Shown: positions 43,621-54,258 of the stretch, in pieces
How the letters are laid out: each line of letters begins with the position of its first letter
Numbering within the stretch: position 1 is the first letter of the stretch
NCBI GenBank assembly: GCA_965249175.1
Contig: OZ252227.1
Location: 4,154,001-4,218,000, forward strand
Reading direction: 5' to 3'
Source: CAZYFH01 sp965249175
Lineage (GTDB): Bacteria; Acidobacteriota; Vicinamibacteria; Vicinamibacterales; UBA8438
Length of the DNA: 64,000 nt
Position numbers and translations under genes: made by a program
The notes under the pieces: model-generated
Databases searched by the model: none
What the model was told of the DNA's origin: nothing
What the model saw: only the letters and a program-made list of their open reading frames with translations

Positions 43621-45168
43621 ATGGACTCATTGAGGCAGGACCTGCGCAGCACGCTGCGTTACTTTCGACGCAACCGCGGCTTCGTGGCTGCCGCTGTGCT
43701 GGTCCTCGCTCTCGGGATCGGCGCGACGACGGCGGTCTTCAGCGTCAGCGAGAGACTGCTGCTCCGCCCGCTCTCCTTATCCCGATAGCGATCGTCTCGT
43801 GGCGTTGCGGAGTGTCCGGCGGCTCGATGACTTCCCGTTCACCCGCGCGGCGGCCGGGACGCTCGTCGATTGGCAGCTTCAGGCAACGTCGCGTTCGACG
43901 CGGTTGCCGGCTACCGGTGGGGCACGTTGGACGTGATCGACGGCGTACGAAGTCATCGGTTGAGCGGACTGCGGCCACCCCAGGGTTCTTCGAGGTGTTC
44001 GGCCTACCGATGAACGGGCGCGCCTTTGTCGCCGACGATCGCGGCGCCAACGCGGTGGTGCTCGGCTACGACGCCTGGCGCCGGCGGCTCTTCGATGCGA
44101 ATGAAGCACTCGTCGGCGGGACGCTGGATCTCCAGGTCCGGGACCTCTCCCGCGTTGGGCCGACGCGATTCACGGTGCTCGGCGTGGTGACGACCCCGGT
44201 GCGGTTTCCTCCGATTCCCCCCGAGGAGCCTCCCTACACGTGGAGCAAGTGGATCACGGGGAACTATTTCGAGACCATGCAGATCCCGCTCCTCGCGGGG
44301 CGCCCCATCGACTGGTCGGACGTCCATGCGCGGGCCCCGGTCGCAGTGGTCACCGCGAATTTCGCCGAGTTGTACTGGGGAAGCCCGACAGCGGCCCTCG
44401 GCCAGCGGATCCGGCATCCCCGGACCTCCAATCAGCGTTTGATGGAGACCGATCCCGGACTTCTGCCATGGCGGGAGATCGTCGGTGTGGTGGGCAACGT
44501 CCGTAACGACGGCGTGAGTCAGCCTGCCCCCACGGTGATCTTCTGGCCGATGGCCCAGAACCGTCCGCCGGGCCTTTATTCTCCCGGGTACGGAGAACCA
44601 GCGTGGTGATGGCCTCTACGTTCGGCGGGCCATGGCGTTCGCGGTCCGAACGAGCCGGCCTCGAGCCGCCAGCGTGCTCCCCGAGGTCCGGGAGGCGGTC
44701 GGGGCCATCAGCCCGAACCTCGCACTGGCCAGGGTGCGTTCCCTTGATGACATCCTCGCGCAATCCATGGCGCCGACCTCGTTCACGCTGGTCATGCTCG
44801 CCATCGCGGCCGCGGTCGCGCTCGCCCTCGGCGTGGTGGGGATCTATGGGGTCATCTCGTACATCGTGAGTCAACGCACGCACGAGATCGGGATTCGCAT
44901 GGCGCTCGGCGCGGACGGTGGTGACGTGCGCCGCATGGTGCTGCGCCAGGGCGTGATCCTGGCCGGCATCGGGGTCGTGATCGGGCTCGTCGCGGCCGGC
45001 GGACTCACGCGCTTCCTGTCCTCGCAGCTGCACGGGGTGGAGGCCACGGACCCGGTGACCTTCGCGGCAGTGGCGGCTATGCTGACGGCTATTGCGCTCG
45101 TTGCCTCGTATGTACCGGCCGTGCGAGCGTCCAGGACCGATCCCCTGGTGGCGCTACGGTTCGAGTAG
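43621..45168 (+). pseudogene. Decayed ADOP-type permease with internal deletion and frameshifts
   Basis: It begins with MDSLRQDLRSTLRYFRRN and a first transmembrane segment, then shifts frame near 43790 and again before 43950. A recognisable MacB region follows (PGFFEVFGLPMNGRAF, VLGYDAWRRRLFD). At about 44225 the sequence passes directly from the first periplasmic domain to the second (YTWSKWITGNYFETMQIPLL), so the first FtsX core is deleted. Another shift near 44600 leads into the intact C-terminal core (QRTHEIGIRMALGADGGDV, DPLVALRFE). No PadR gene precedes it. Confidence 0.8.
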
Positions 45169-45393
45169 GGTGCGGCGAACACGTTCCCGGAGTCGGGCCA
45201 GTGCCCGTGGGTCCTCTGCGCGAACACGCAACGCCCCCTGGGCAGCTATCGCAATTGCCCGGAGCTGGGCGGCGTAGCGGCGGCAGTGCCGGCACATCAG
45301 CAGATGGAACCGCAGCGACAGGCGCCTCGGCCGTGAACCGGTGCGCAATTCGTCCCGTCCAATGGCCGTCGCCACCTCCTTGCAGGTCAGCAT
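45154..45393 (-). CDS. Zinc-finger anti-sigma factor (zf-HC2 type)
   Basis: The 79-residue protein has MLTCKEVATAIGRDEL and RLSLRFHLLMCRHCRRYAAQ, the Cys/His-Cys-Cys arrangement of short soluble anti-sigma zinc fingers. It has no membrane segment. It follows the sigma gene by six bases on the same strand and presumably binds that sigma factor in the cytoplasm. It is convergent with the decayed permease and overlaps its end by 15 bases. Confidence 0.75.
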   Translation of the reverse strand: MLTCKEVATAIGRDELRTGSRPRRLSLRFHLLMCRHCRRYAAQLRAIAIAAQGALRVRAEDPRALARLRERVRRTLLEP

Positions 45394-45399
45394 CGAGCT

Positions 45400-45987
45400 C
45401 TATTTCCGCACACCTCTGCCTTCGAGGCAGTCTCGGACGTAGTTGCGCACGCGGTGCAGCATCACCCTGAGGTTAGTGCGAGAGATCCCCAACACGTTAC
45501 AGATGTCCTCTGCGGACAGCTCCTCGACTTCTCGCAGAATGAACGCCAGCGCCTGGCGAAGCGGCGCGGCATCGAGGCACGCGAAGATCTCACGCTCTAC
45601 ATCCTGCTGATGCAGGATGAGGTCGACCGGCAAGGGTGGCCGTTGCCAGCGACCCTTGGGATCGAACCGGGTCTCAAAGTCCTCGTCGAGCGTATCCCTA
45701 CGCCGGTCTTGCTGACGCCCCCGGCGCGTCTCCGCGATTTTCTTGTACAGAATGCCGAACAGCCACGTCCGCACGCGGGACCGCCCCTCGAAGCGTGAGG
45801 CCGCCTCGAGCAACGTGGTGAAGGTGGCCTGCGTGACATCTTCCGCTTCCTGCGGATCGAGCCCCGCACCGCGCGCCGCCCGAAGGATTTGGGCGAGATA
45901 GGTGTCAACGACGGTCTTGATCGTGCCTGGATCGCTCGCCCTAATGCGCGCGATCAGGCCGGGTTCCTCGTGCGTCGGGACCGCGAT
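45400..45987 (-). CDS. ECF sigma factor with a non-standard start (ATC) or lost start codon
   Basis: Region 2 (VVDTYLAQILRAARGAGLDP, EAEDVTQATFTTLLEAASRF, RTWLFGILYKKIAETRRG) and region 4 (AFILREVEELSAEDICNVLG, SRTNLRVMLHRVRNYV) are complete in one frame. The conserved N-terminus lies upstream of the first possible TTG at 45813. Between an in-frame TGA (46003-46005) and that TTG there is no ATG, GTG or TTG. An ATC at 45985-45987 stands five bases after GGGAGGGG, a strong ribosome binding site, so it is the best start (195 residues). Alternatively a former ATG has mutated. Confidence 0.7.
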   Translation of the reverse strand: MAVPTHEEPGLIARIRASDPGTIKTVVDTYLAQILRAARGAGLDPQEAEDVTQATFTTLLEAASRFEGRSRVRTWLFGILYKKIAETRRGRQQDRRRDTLDEDFETRFDPKGRWQRPPLPVDLILHQQDVEREIFACLDAAPLRQALAFILREVEELSAEDICNVLGISRTNLRVMLHRVRNYVRDCLEGRGVRK

Positions 45988-46088
45988 GTTGCCCCTCCCT
46001 CGTCACCGCGTTAACCGTCTGCCCGGGGGGTGTAACGATTCACGTCTTCGGCGCACTCACATCTCGAAGCAGCACACTGGAGTCGAGT

Positions 46089-46483
46089 GTGTTCGGCGTC
46101 AGGATGGCGATGATGGGGATGTTGCCGATGATCGGCCAGATGGTCGGTTCTTCCTCCTCGGTCGTCGGTTTCGGCGTCCACATGGTCAACAGTGCCATCA
46201 TCGGAGCCGCCTTTGCCCTGGTGCTTGGCGGGCTGGTGGCCGGGGTAGGAAGCGGCGTGGGCTACGGATTGGCCTACGGCGCGATCTGGTGGCTGTGACC
46301 CTCATGCCCTTGTTCATGGGCATGGGCTTCGGAGTCAACTGGAATCTGGGCGCCGCAACGAGCTTGATGCCCAGCCTCATGGGGCATCTGATCTACGGCG
46401 CGATCCTGGGATCGACCTACGCCCGGTTGGCACGCGGCGGATCCCAGGAGGTCACCGTGCATCACCATGCCACGACCGCGTGA
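46089..46483 (+). pseudogene. Small membrane protein gene with one frameshift
   Basis: The first part reads MAMMGMLPMIGQMVGSSSSV and IGAAFALVLGGLVAGVGSGV, then ends in WWL at a TGA (46296). Adding one base continues in another frame with VTLMPLFMGMGFGVNWNLGA and MGHLIYGAILGSTYARL, giving a multi-pass Gly/Met-rich membrane protein of about 131 residues. I do not recognise the family with confidence. The true start is unclear; a GTG at 46089 is used here. Confidence 0.5.
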
Positions 46484-46552
46484 GGCCGAGACCGTGCGGG
46501 CGGCGGGCGACGAGACCCGCTGCCCGCTGACCACCGTTGGAGCCGTTGGGAC

Positions 46553-46580
46553 TTGACGCGGCTCACGTTCTGCTTATACT
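46553..46580 (+). promoter_or_regulatory. Promoter of the fifth PadR gene
   Basis: TTGACG (46553-46558) and TATACT (46575-46580) are 16 bases apart. Expected transcription start near 46587. Confidence 0.6.
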
Positions 46581-46593
46581 TACATTTGTAAGT
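46578..46593. promoter_or_regulatory. Candidate PadR operator with 7-bp arms
   Basis: ACTTACA and TGTAAGT flank two bases. The dyad covers the end of the -10 box and the expected start of transcription. Confidence 0.65.
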
Positions 46594-46609
46594 TTAACGG
46601 CGTCACCAC

Positions 46610-46906
46610 GTGCTCAGTACTGAACTCCTCATCCTCCTGGCGCTGTCCCGCGATACGGAGCAGTACGGCGCCGGGATTATCGAGACGGTCAAGGAGCTCA
46701 CCGACGGCACCCGCAGCATCCCGCTCGGTACCATCCATACCACGCTGTATCGCATGGAACGGGACAAGGGCCTCATCACTGGCAGGTGGGGCTCGGAGGC
46801 CGAGGTCAAGGAAGGGGCGAGGCGGCGCTACTTCAGGCTGACGGCGCTCGGTGCGCAGTCGCTCGCAGCGGCGCGCGCCCTGTTCGACGCAGCGGGAGCG
46901 ACGTAG
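46610..46906 (+). CDS. PadR family transcriptional regulator (short)
   Basis: The 98-residue protein shows TELLILLALSRDTEQYGAGI, LGTIHTTLYRMERDKGLITG and RRRYFRLTALGAQSLAAARA, a PadR core with a short C-terminus. The start is a GTG without a visible ribosome binding site. The stop directly abuts the GTG of the next gene. It is probably autoregulated through the dyad at 46578. Confidence 0.85.
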   Translation: MLSTELLILLALSRDTEQYGAGIIETVKELTDGTRSIPLGTIHTTLYRMERDKGLITGRWGSEAEVKEGARRRYFRLTALGAQSLAAARALFDAAGAT

Positions 46907-47398
46907 GTGACACCACACGTCCTGCCCCTCCGACGGCGCGAGCGCGAGCCTTGGTTGTCAGGTCCCCCGTGGGTTTCACCCGCGGTCGCCTACCTCCACA
47001 TGGGTCTGGTGATGTTGGCGGTGGCGCCACTGGTGGCGATGGTGGCCCTCCCGCTTCTCGCGCCTTTGGCGGTCGTGTTCCTGTGGCTATTGCTGAAGAG
47101 GCTCGCGGGCTGGCTCTCGAACGCCAGTGACAGCGCCGTGGTCGCGTATCGCGGGTGGCACAACAGCAGTCGCCCGTGGCCGTGGTTTCGCCGCGCGCTA
47201 TGCGTCTTTCCGCCTGAGCTAGCCGAAAGCTTCCTGAACGATGTCTGCCACCGGCGCGAGGAGATGGCGCGTGAGGGCGCTGGTCAGACGACGATCGAGC
47301 TGGCGACGGCTTTGATCTATGGACAGGCCTTCGTCGGCTGGCTCGTCACCCTCGTCCTTCGCCTGCTCACCATTCCGTCCCCGACGCCGAAGGACTAG
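46907..47398 (+). CDS. Membrane protein of unknown function, PadR partner
   Basis: The 163-residue protein has two to three hydrophobic segments around residues 33-70 (MGLVMLAVAPLVAMVALPLL) and one near the C-terminus. Between them is a soluble stretch with a partial helical pattern (PPELAESFLNDVCHRREEMA). The GTG immediately follows the regulator's stop, so the two are coupled. It takes the place that HAAS or ADOP membrane proteins occupy in other PadR operons here, but no named family is apparent. Confidence 0.65.
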   Translation: MTPHVLPLRRREREPWLSGPPWVSPAVAYLHMGLVMLAVAPLVAMVALPLLAPLAVVFLWLLLKRLAGWLSNASDSAVVAYRGWHNSSRPWPWFRRALCVFPPELAESFLNDVCHRREEMAREGAGQTTIELATALIYGQAFVGWLVTLVLRLLTIPSPTPKD

Positions 47399-47412
47399 CG
47401 CGCGGCGGTGGG

Positions 47413-48426
47413 GTGATTGGTAGCCTCATGCTCGACGTCGTCCTCATTCCGCTCTTCAAGAGTCTCGTTGTGTTCAACGCGGTCGTGATCTCTGTGATGT
47501 TGCTGGGGCTCATGGAGCGCAAAGTCCTTGGCTGGATGCAGTCGCGGCTCGGGCCGATGCGTGTCGGCCCGTACGGCATCCTGCAAGCGATCGTCGACCC
47601 CTTCAAGTTCTTGCTCAAGGAGGACATCACGCCGGCGAGGGCGGACCGATACGTCTTCGGCCTGGCGCCGTTCATGAGCCTCGTGCCGGTGATGGCTATT
47701 TTCGCGGTCGTGCCGTTTGGACCGGACGAGCTCTTCCGCGTGGCTGACGTCAACGTCGGGCTGCTGTTTGTGGTGGCGATGACGTCGGTCGGGGTCTACG
47801 GGATCATCCTGGCCGGCTGGGCCTCGAACAGCAAGTACCCGCTGCTGTCGAGTCTTCGGGCATCGGCGCAGCTCATCAGCTACGAGATCGCCGTGACCAT
47901 GACGCTTGTCAGCGTCATTCTGACCGCCGGCACGCTGAGCCTCGTCGAGATCGTCGAGGCGCAGCAGGCGCGCGGCGTGTGGTTCGGGTTCATACAACCC
48001 GTGGCGTTGATTCTCGTCTTCATCGGAGGGCTCGCCGAAAGCAACCGCATCCCGTTCGATCTGCCGGAGGCCGAGACGGAGCTCACCGGCGGATACCACA
48101 CGGAGTACAGCGGCTGGCGGCACTCGGTGTTCATGTTGGCCGAATACGCCAGCGTCATCGTCATCTCAGCGGTCGTCGTCGTCATCTTCTTCGGCGGCTG
48201 GTTGCGGCCGTTCCCGAGCGTCGCCTGGCTGTCGTTCCTTGGCTTCGTGCCGGCCTGGATCTGGTTCGTCTGGAAGATCTTCGTGTTCCTCTTCGTCTTC
48301 ATCTGGCTGCGGGCCACGTTTCCGAGGTATCGCTACGACCAGCTCATGGCGCTGGGCTGGAAGGTCCTGATCCCGATCGCGATCGGCAACCTGGTGGCGA
48401 CCGCCGTCCTCAAGGTCCTCCTGTAA
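47413..48426 (+). CDS. nuoH: NADH-quinone oxidoreductase subunit H (complex I), isolated gene
   Basis: The 337-residue protein has about eight membrane segments and the NuoH landmarks: LMERKVLGWMQSRLGPMRVG, DPFKFLLKEDI, GWASNSKYPLLSSLRASAQL, ISYEIA, and GGLAESNRIPFDLPEAETEL followed by GGYHTEYSG. NuoH lies at the junction with the hydrophilic arm and helps to form the quinone site. No other nuo gene is next to it, which is unusual because complex I genes normally form one operon. The start is a GTG and the gene may be co-transcribed with the PadR unit upstream. Confidence 0.93.
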   Translation: MIGSLMLDVVLIPLFKSLVVFNAVVISVMLLGLMERKVLGWMQSRLGPMRVGPYGILQAIVDPFKFLLKEDITPARADRYVFGLAPFMSLVPVMAIFAVVPFGPDELFRVADVNVGLLFVVAMTSVGVYGIILAGWASNSKYPLLSSLRASAQLISYEIAVTMTLVSVILTAGTLSLVEIVEAQQARGVWFGFIQPVALILVFIGGLAESNRIPFDLPEAETELTGGYHTEYSGWRHSVFMLAEYASVIVISAVVVVIFFGGWLRPFPSVAWLSFLGFVPAWIWFVWKIFVFLFVFIWLRATFPRYRYDQLMALGWKVLIPIAIGNLVATAVLKVLL

Positions 48427-48564
48427 CGGAGCCCGCGGCGCAAGTCCCACCGCATTGGCCCGTCCAACGGCGTGCCTTCGGAAATCGCTGTCGCTCGAGC
48501 ATCGAAAGGCCTATATTTCTGGCTGGACGCTAGGCGCACGGCGAGCGCCGCAAGGAGCCAGACA

Positions 48565-49452
48565 ATGAGGAACGAACAGCAGATCGACCAGCGGGTCTTC
48601 GATCTCTATGACGAGTATTGCCACGGCGGCATGGAGCGGCGCGAGTTCTTCAGCCGTGCCGCGGCAATCACCGTCGGTGGGGTGTCGGCCCTGTGGATGG
48701 CGCAGGCGTTGATGCCGCGCTATGCCGAGGCACAGACGATCTCCTTTACCGATGCGCGGATGAAAGGCACGTATGTCGAGTATCCGTCGCCGGGCGGCAC
48801 GTCGGGGATGATGCGCGGTTATCTCGTGCAGCCGACAGGCGATGGGCCGTTTCCGTCCGTCCTGATCATTCACGAGAACCGCGGTCTGAATCCTCACATC
48901 GAAGACGTCGCGCGACGCGCGGCCGTGGCCGGTTTCCTGGCGTTGGCGCCCGACGGCCTCTCTCCAGTGGGCGGGTACCCCGGCAACGACGATGATGGCC
49001 GCACCTTGCAGCGGAGCCTCGACCCGGCGACGTTGGATCAAGACATGATCAATAGCGGGCGGTATCTCAGGTCGCATGCGCTCTCCAGCGGCCGGCTCGG
49101 TGCCACGGGATTCTGCTGGGGTGGCGGCATGACGAACCGGCTCGCTGTCGCGCTCGGCAGCGACCTGGATGCCGGCGTCCCGTTCTACGGCGCGGCAGCC
49201 GCGAGCGAGGATGTATCCAAGATCGAGGCAGCCCTCATGATCATCTACGCGGGTACCGATCCGCGCATCAACGCGATGTGGCCCGAGTACGAGGCGGCGC
49301 TCCAGGCAGCCGGCGTCACACACGAGATGCACATGTTCGAGGGCACGCTGCATGGCTTCCACAACAACTCAACGCCGCGCTTCAATGAGGCGGCCGCGGC
49401 GCTGGCGTGGAATCGAACCGTTGGCTTCTTCCGGCAGCAGCTCGCTGGGTAG
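48565..49452 (+). CDS. Exported dienelactone hydrolase family protein
   Basis: The 295-residue protein starts with a twin-arginine-type leader (MERREFFSRAAAITVGG) and contains an alpha/beta-hydrolase with the DLH features IIHENRGLNPHIEDVARRAA, GATGFCWGGG (Cys nucleophile) and EGTLHGFHNN (His). Such enzymes hydrolyse enol-lactones or similar esters; export suggests another substrate. AAGGAG lies upstream of the ATG. The gene is followed by a DinB-family gene after 36 bases. Confidence 0.85.
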   Translation: MRNEQQIDQRVFDLYDEYCHGGMERREFFSRAAAITVGGVSALWMAQALMPRYAEAQTISFTDARMKGTYVEYPSPGGTSGMMRGYLVQPTGDGPFPSVLIIHENRGLNPHIEDVARRAAVAGFLALAPDGLSPVGGYPGNDDDGRTLQRSLDPATLDQDMINSGRYLRSHALSSGRLGATGFCWGGGMTNRLAVALGSDLDAGVPFYGAAAASEDVSKIEAALMIIYAGTDPRINAMWPEYEAALQAAGVTHEMHMFEGTLHGFHNNSTPRFNEAAAALAWNRTVGFFRQQLAG

Positions 49453-49488
49453 TGGGTCGGTCCCCCTCATCATCTCCAGGAGACACTC

Positions 49489-50076
49489 ATGGCCGAATAC
49501 CTCCTTGCTGTTCCTGACGGGTACGACCCCAACACACAGGCCATCGTCGGGATGTTCGCCGCCAGCCTCGACGATCAGGCCCGACGATTGCGGGAGACCG
49601 TCGCCGGCCTGGGGGTCGAGCACCTCGAGTGGCAGGAACGTCCCGGCCGCAACACCATCGGCATGCTGATGGCGCACCTCGCTGCCGGCGAGGTCGGCGT
49701 GTTCTGCGCCGTTGTGCCTGGCCTCACTACGCCCGCCGACGCCAAGCGTGTGAGCGACGAGCACCTCGGGTTCGACACCGAGGGCATCATTCCCCTGGGC
49801 GGCACCCATCCCGAGAGCCTCAAGGGGCGCGACCTCGCGGGCTACGTGGACCTGCTGGCGCGGGCCAGGAGCGCGACTCACGACGTGCTCAAGACGTGGC
49901 AGGACCCCGACCTCGACAGGACCATCAGCCCCCCGGGAATCACCTTCTCCCACCGCTTCATGCTCTACCGGTTTCTCGACCACTTTGCCGGCCATCTCGG
50001 CCAGATAAGCAGCCTGATGCATTTCATGCGCGATCACGAGGTGCCGGGTCTTCCGGAGGCACGGCCCGTGTTCTAG
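49489..50076 (+). CDS. DinB-family (DUF664-like) protein
   Basis: The 195-residue protein begins LLAVPDGYDPNTQAIVGMFA and has the four-helix DinB fold pattern, with candidate metal-binding His residues in GMLMAHLAAGE and LDHFAGHLGQISSL. DinB-like proteins in this group are thiol-dependent transferases or unknown enzymes. CAGGAGA precedes the ATG. The stop codon TAG is part of a CTAG mobile-element end, so the last residues may have been altered by that insertion. Confidence 0.8.
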   Translation: MAEYLLAVPDGYDPNTQAIVGMFAASLDDQARRLRETVAGLGVEHLEWQERPGRNTIGMLMAHLAAGEVGVFCAVVPGLTTPADAKRVSDEHLGFDTEGIIPLGGTHPESLKGRDLAGYVDLLARARSATHDVLKTWQDPDLDRTISPPGITFSHRFMLYRFLDHFAGHLGQISSLMHFMRDHEVPGLPEARPVF

Positions 50077-50125
50077 CAGCCCGGGTAGTCGCGCCGAGAG
50101 TCGGGATGCATCGGCGGTCGAATGC
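50073..50125 (+). mobile_element. Deletion derivative of the CTAG-ended MITE
   Basis: It starts CTAGCAGCCCGGGTAGTCG and then carries TCGGGATGCATCGGCGGTCG, shared with the right interior of the MITE at 2539-2562. The middle and the right terminal repeat are absent. It follows and overlaps the stop codon of the DinB gene. Confidence 0.6.
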
Positions 50126-50185
50126 AGGCGTGTGTATCATCACCCCCACAGATCATGATTCTCGCTGAAGACAGGTTGCACGAAC

Positions 50186-52396
<2,211 letters not shown>

Positions 52397-52405
<9 letters not shown>

Positions 52406-52420
52406 GCGCGATCAGGTCAG
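52397..52420. terminator. Candidate bidirectional hairpin between convergent genes
   Basis: CTGACCT and AGGTCAG form a perfect 7-bp stem with a 10-base loop over the ends of katG and the DUF885 gene, which are 11 bases apart. There is no T tract, so intrinsic termination is only suggested. Confidence 0.3.
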
Positions 52421-54252
52421 CCACTCGTGCTTTTGATGTACTCGTCGACGTTGAGTGCGAGCACATCGAGTGGCACGTTGCCGCCGAGCACCACCGTGTC
52501 GTTGAACGCGCGGAGGTCGTATCGCGGGCCCAGCGCCGCTTGGGCCCGCGCGCGCTGGCGGATGATCTCCTGGTGGCCCACCTCGTAGCCGCACGCCTGC
52601 CCGGGCCACGAACAGTAGCGGTCGACCTCACTCGCGACTTCCTCCGGGTTCGACCCGTTGACCTCGGTGAAGTAGCGGACGGCCCGCTCACGCGTCCAGC
52701 GCTCGACGTGAATGCCGGTGTCAACGACGAGCCGGCAGGCGCGGAAGGCAATCGACTGCAGATAGCCGAGTTGCCCGACGGCGAAGCCGTCGTAGACGCC
52801 GAGCTCGTCGGCCAGCTGCTCGGCATAGAGTCCCCAGCCTTCGGAGTACGCGTTGAACGAGAGGATCGACCGGATCAACGACAGCTTCTGTGCGTACTCG
52901 CCCTGCCATACGTGTCCGGGAATCGCCTCGTGATGGACGAGGTCGGGCAAGCTGTAGCGGCTGTGCAGGTCGGTGGTGCGGAGGTTGATCCAGAACTTGC
53001 CGGGGATCGTGCCGTCAATCGAGCCGGCGCCGCCATACGCGCCGGGCGCGCCCGGTTCCTCTTCGGGGGGCAGCCGGCGCACCTCGAGATTGCCCCGCAC
53101 GAGCGTGCCGAACGCCTCCGGCATCCGCGCGCGAATGAGGGACAACTGCTCTTCGATGACACCGAGAATCTCTTGCCGGCCTTCGTCGCCCTCCGGGAAC
53201 TGATAGCGGGGGTCGGCGGCGAGTGCCGTCATCCGCGCGCCGACCGACCCATCCGTATAGCCGAGGCTCCGGAGGATCGGGTCCATGCGGCCGTGGAGCA
53301 GCTCCACCTGGTCGAGACCCAGCTGGTGGACCTCGTCCGGGGTCATGCTGGTGGTGGTCGAGGCCTTGAGCGCCCATCGGTAGTACTCCTCGCCCTGCGG
53401 CCTCGCCCACATGCCGGCATCGTCCGTCGCGAGAGCGCGCGACTGACGCAGTTCGGCGATCTGTCGCTCGAGCGGAGGCACGACGCGCTCGGTCACGATG
53501 CGGCGCGCCTGCTCGGCCCAGTCGCCTGGGATGTTGGTGGTCTTTGCGGCAATCGACTCGACCAGCGAGTCGCCCCCGCGCGCCCGCGTCGCGGCCAGCT
53601 CGAGCTGCGCCACGGCCTTGTCGATGAGGAAGGCAGGCGGGACCAGACCGGCGCCGCGCGCGGCGCGCATCCGTTCCAGCTCGCCGTCGAGTGCCGCCGG
53701 GTACTGCTCCAGCCGGGCGATCCAGGCCTCGGCGTCGGCCGCATCGGCCACCAGATGGTCGCTCTCGAGAAAACGCGGGATGTCGAGGTAGGCCCCTACG
53801 TTCTGGATGACGACATAGGGCGTGTTGCGCCACCCTCCGACCGCGACGTCGCCATACGGCAAGTCGAACCCTTCGAGCGCCGTGCCGTAGGCGCTCTTCA
53901 ACACCTCGAGGCTCGTGCGCGTCTCCGGGCCGAGCGCCGCCGTGTCGATGGCTGACGCCCGGGCGAGATCGTCGCGCAGGGTCTCGGCGAGCGCCTGCTG
54001 GCCCGCCGCGGATCGGTCGGACAACCGAGAGCGGAGCGCCCCGCGTTCGTCCGTGTCGACGCCGAGCGACGTGGCCGTCTCGGGCTGCAGGCGGAGCAAA
54101 TCGTCGGCGGCCGAATCGAGTAGGGCCTTCACTGTCGCCTCGGACGCCGAGTCGCCCACAGCGGGGGGGGCGGCGCAACTCGGCAGCCAGGGAAAGACCG
54201 CGGTCGAGGCCACGGCGGCAATCGCCTGACGGCGGGTAGGCTCGTTCATCAA
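52417..54252 (-). CDS. DUF885-family secreted metallopeptidase-like protein
   Basis: The 611-residue protein has a twin-arginine/lipoprotein-like leader (PTRRQAIAAVASTAVFPWLP with a Cys after it). A long helical body follows with the zinc site HEAIPGH (HExxxGH type) and a downstream Glu region SEGWGLYAEQLADEL, the DUF885 pattern. It probably cleaves peptides outside the cytoplasm or in the periplasm. It lies seven bases downstream of the SRPBCC gene, transcribed in the same direction. Confidence 0.85.
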   Translation of the reverse strand: MMNEPTRRQAIAAVASTAVFPWLPSCAAPPAVGDSASEATVKALLDSAADDLLRLQPETATSLGVDTDERGALRSRLSDRSAAGQQALAETLRDDLARASAIDTAALGPETRTSLEVLKSAYGTALEGFDLPYGDVAVGGWRNTPYVVIQNVGAYLDIPRFLESDHLVADAADAEAWIARLEQYPAALDGELERMRAARGAGLVPPAFLIDKAVAQLELAATRARGGDSLVESIAAKTTNIPGDWAEQARRIVTERVVPPLERQIAELRQSRALATDDAGMWARPQGEEYYRWALKASTTTSMTPDEVHQLGLDQVELLHGRMDPILRSLGYTDGSVGARMTALAADPRYQFPEGDEGRQEILGVIEEQLSLIRARMPEAFGTLVRGNLEVRRLPPEEEPGAPGAYGGAGSIDGTIPGKFWINLRTTDLHSRYSLPDLVHHEAIPGHVWQGEYAQKLSLIRSILSFNAYSEGWGLYAEQLADELGVYDGFAVGQLGYLQSIAFRACRLVVDTGIHVERWTRERAVRYFTEVNGSNPEEVASEVDRYCSWPGQACGYEVGHQEIIRQRARAQAALGPRYDLRAFNDTVVLGGNVPLDVLALNVDEYIKSTSG

Positions 54253-54258
54253 CGATGG

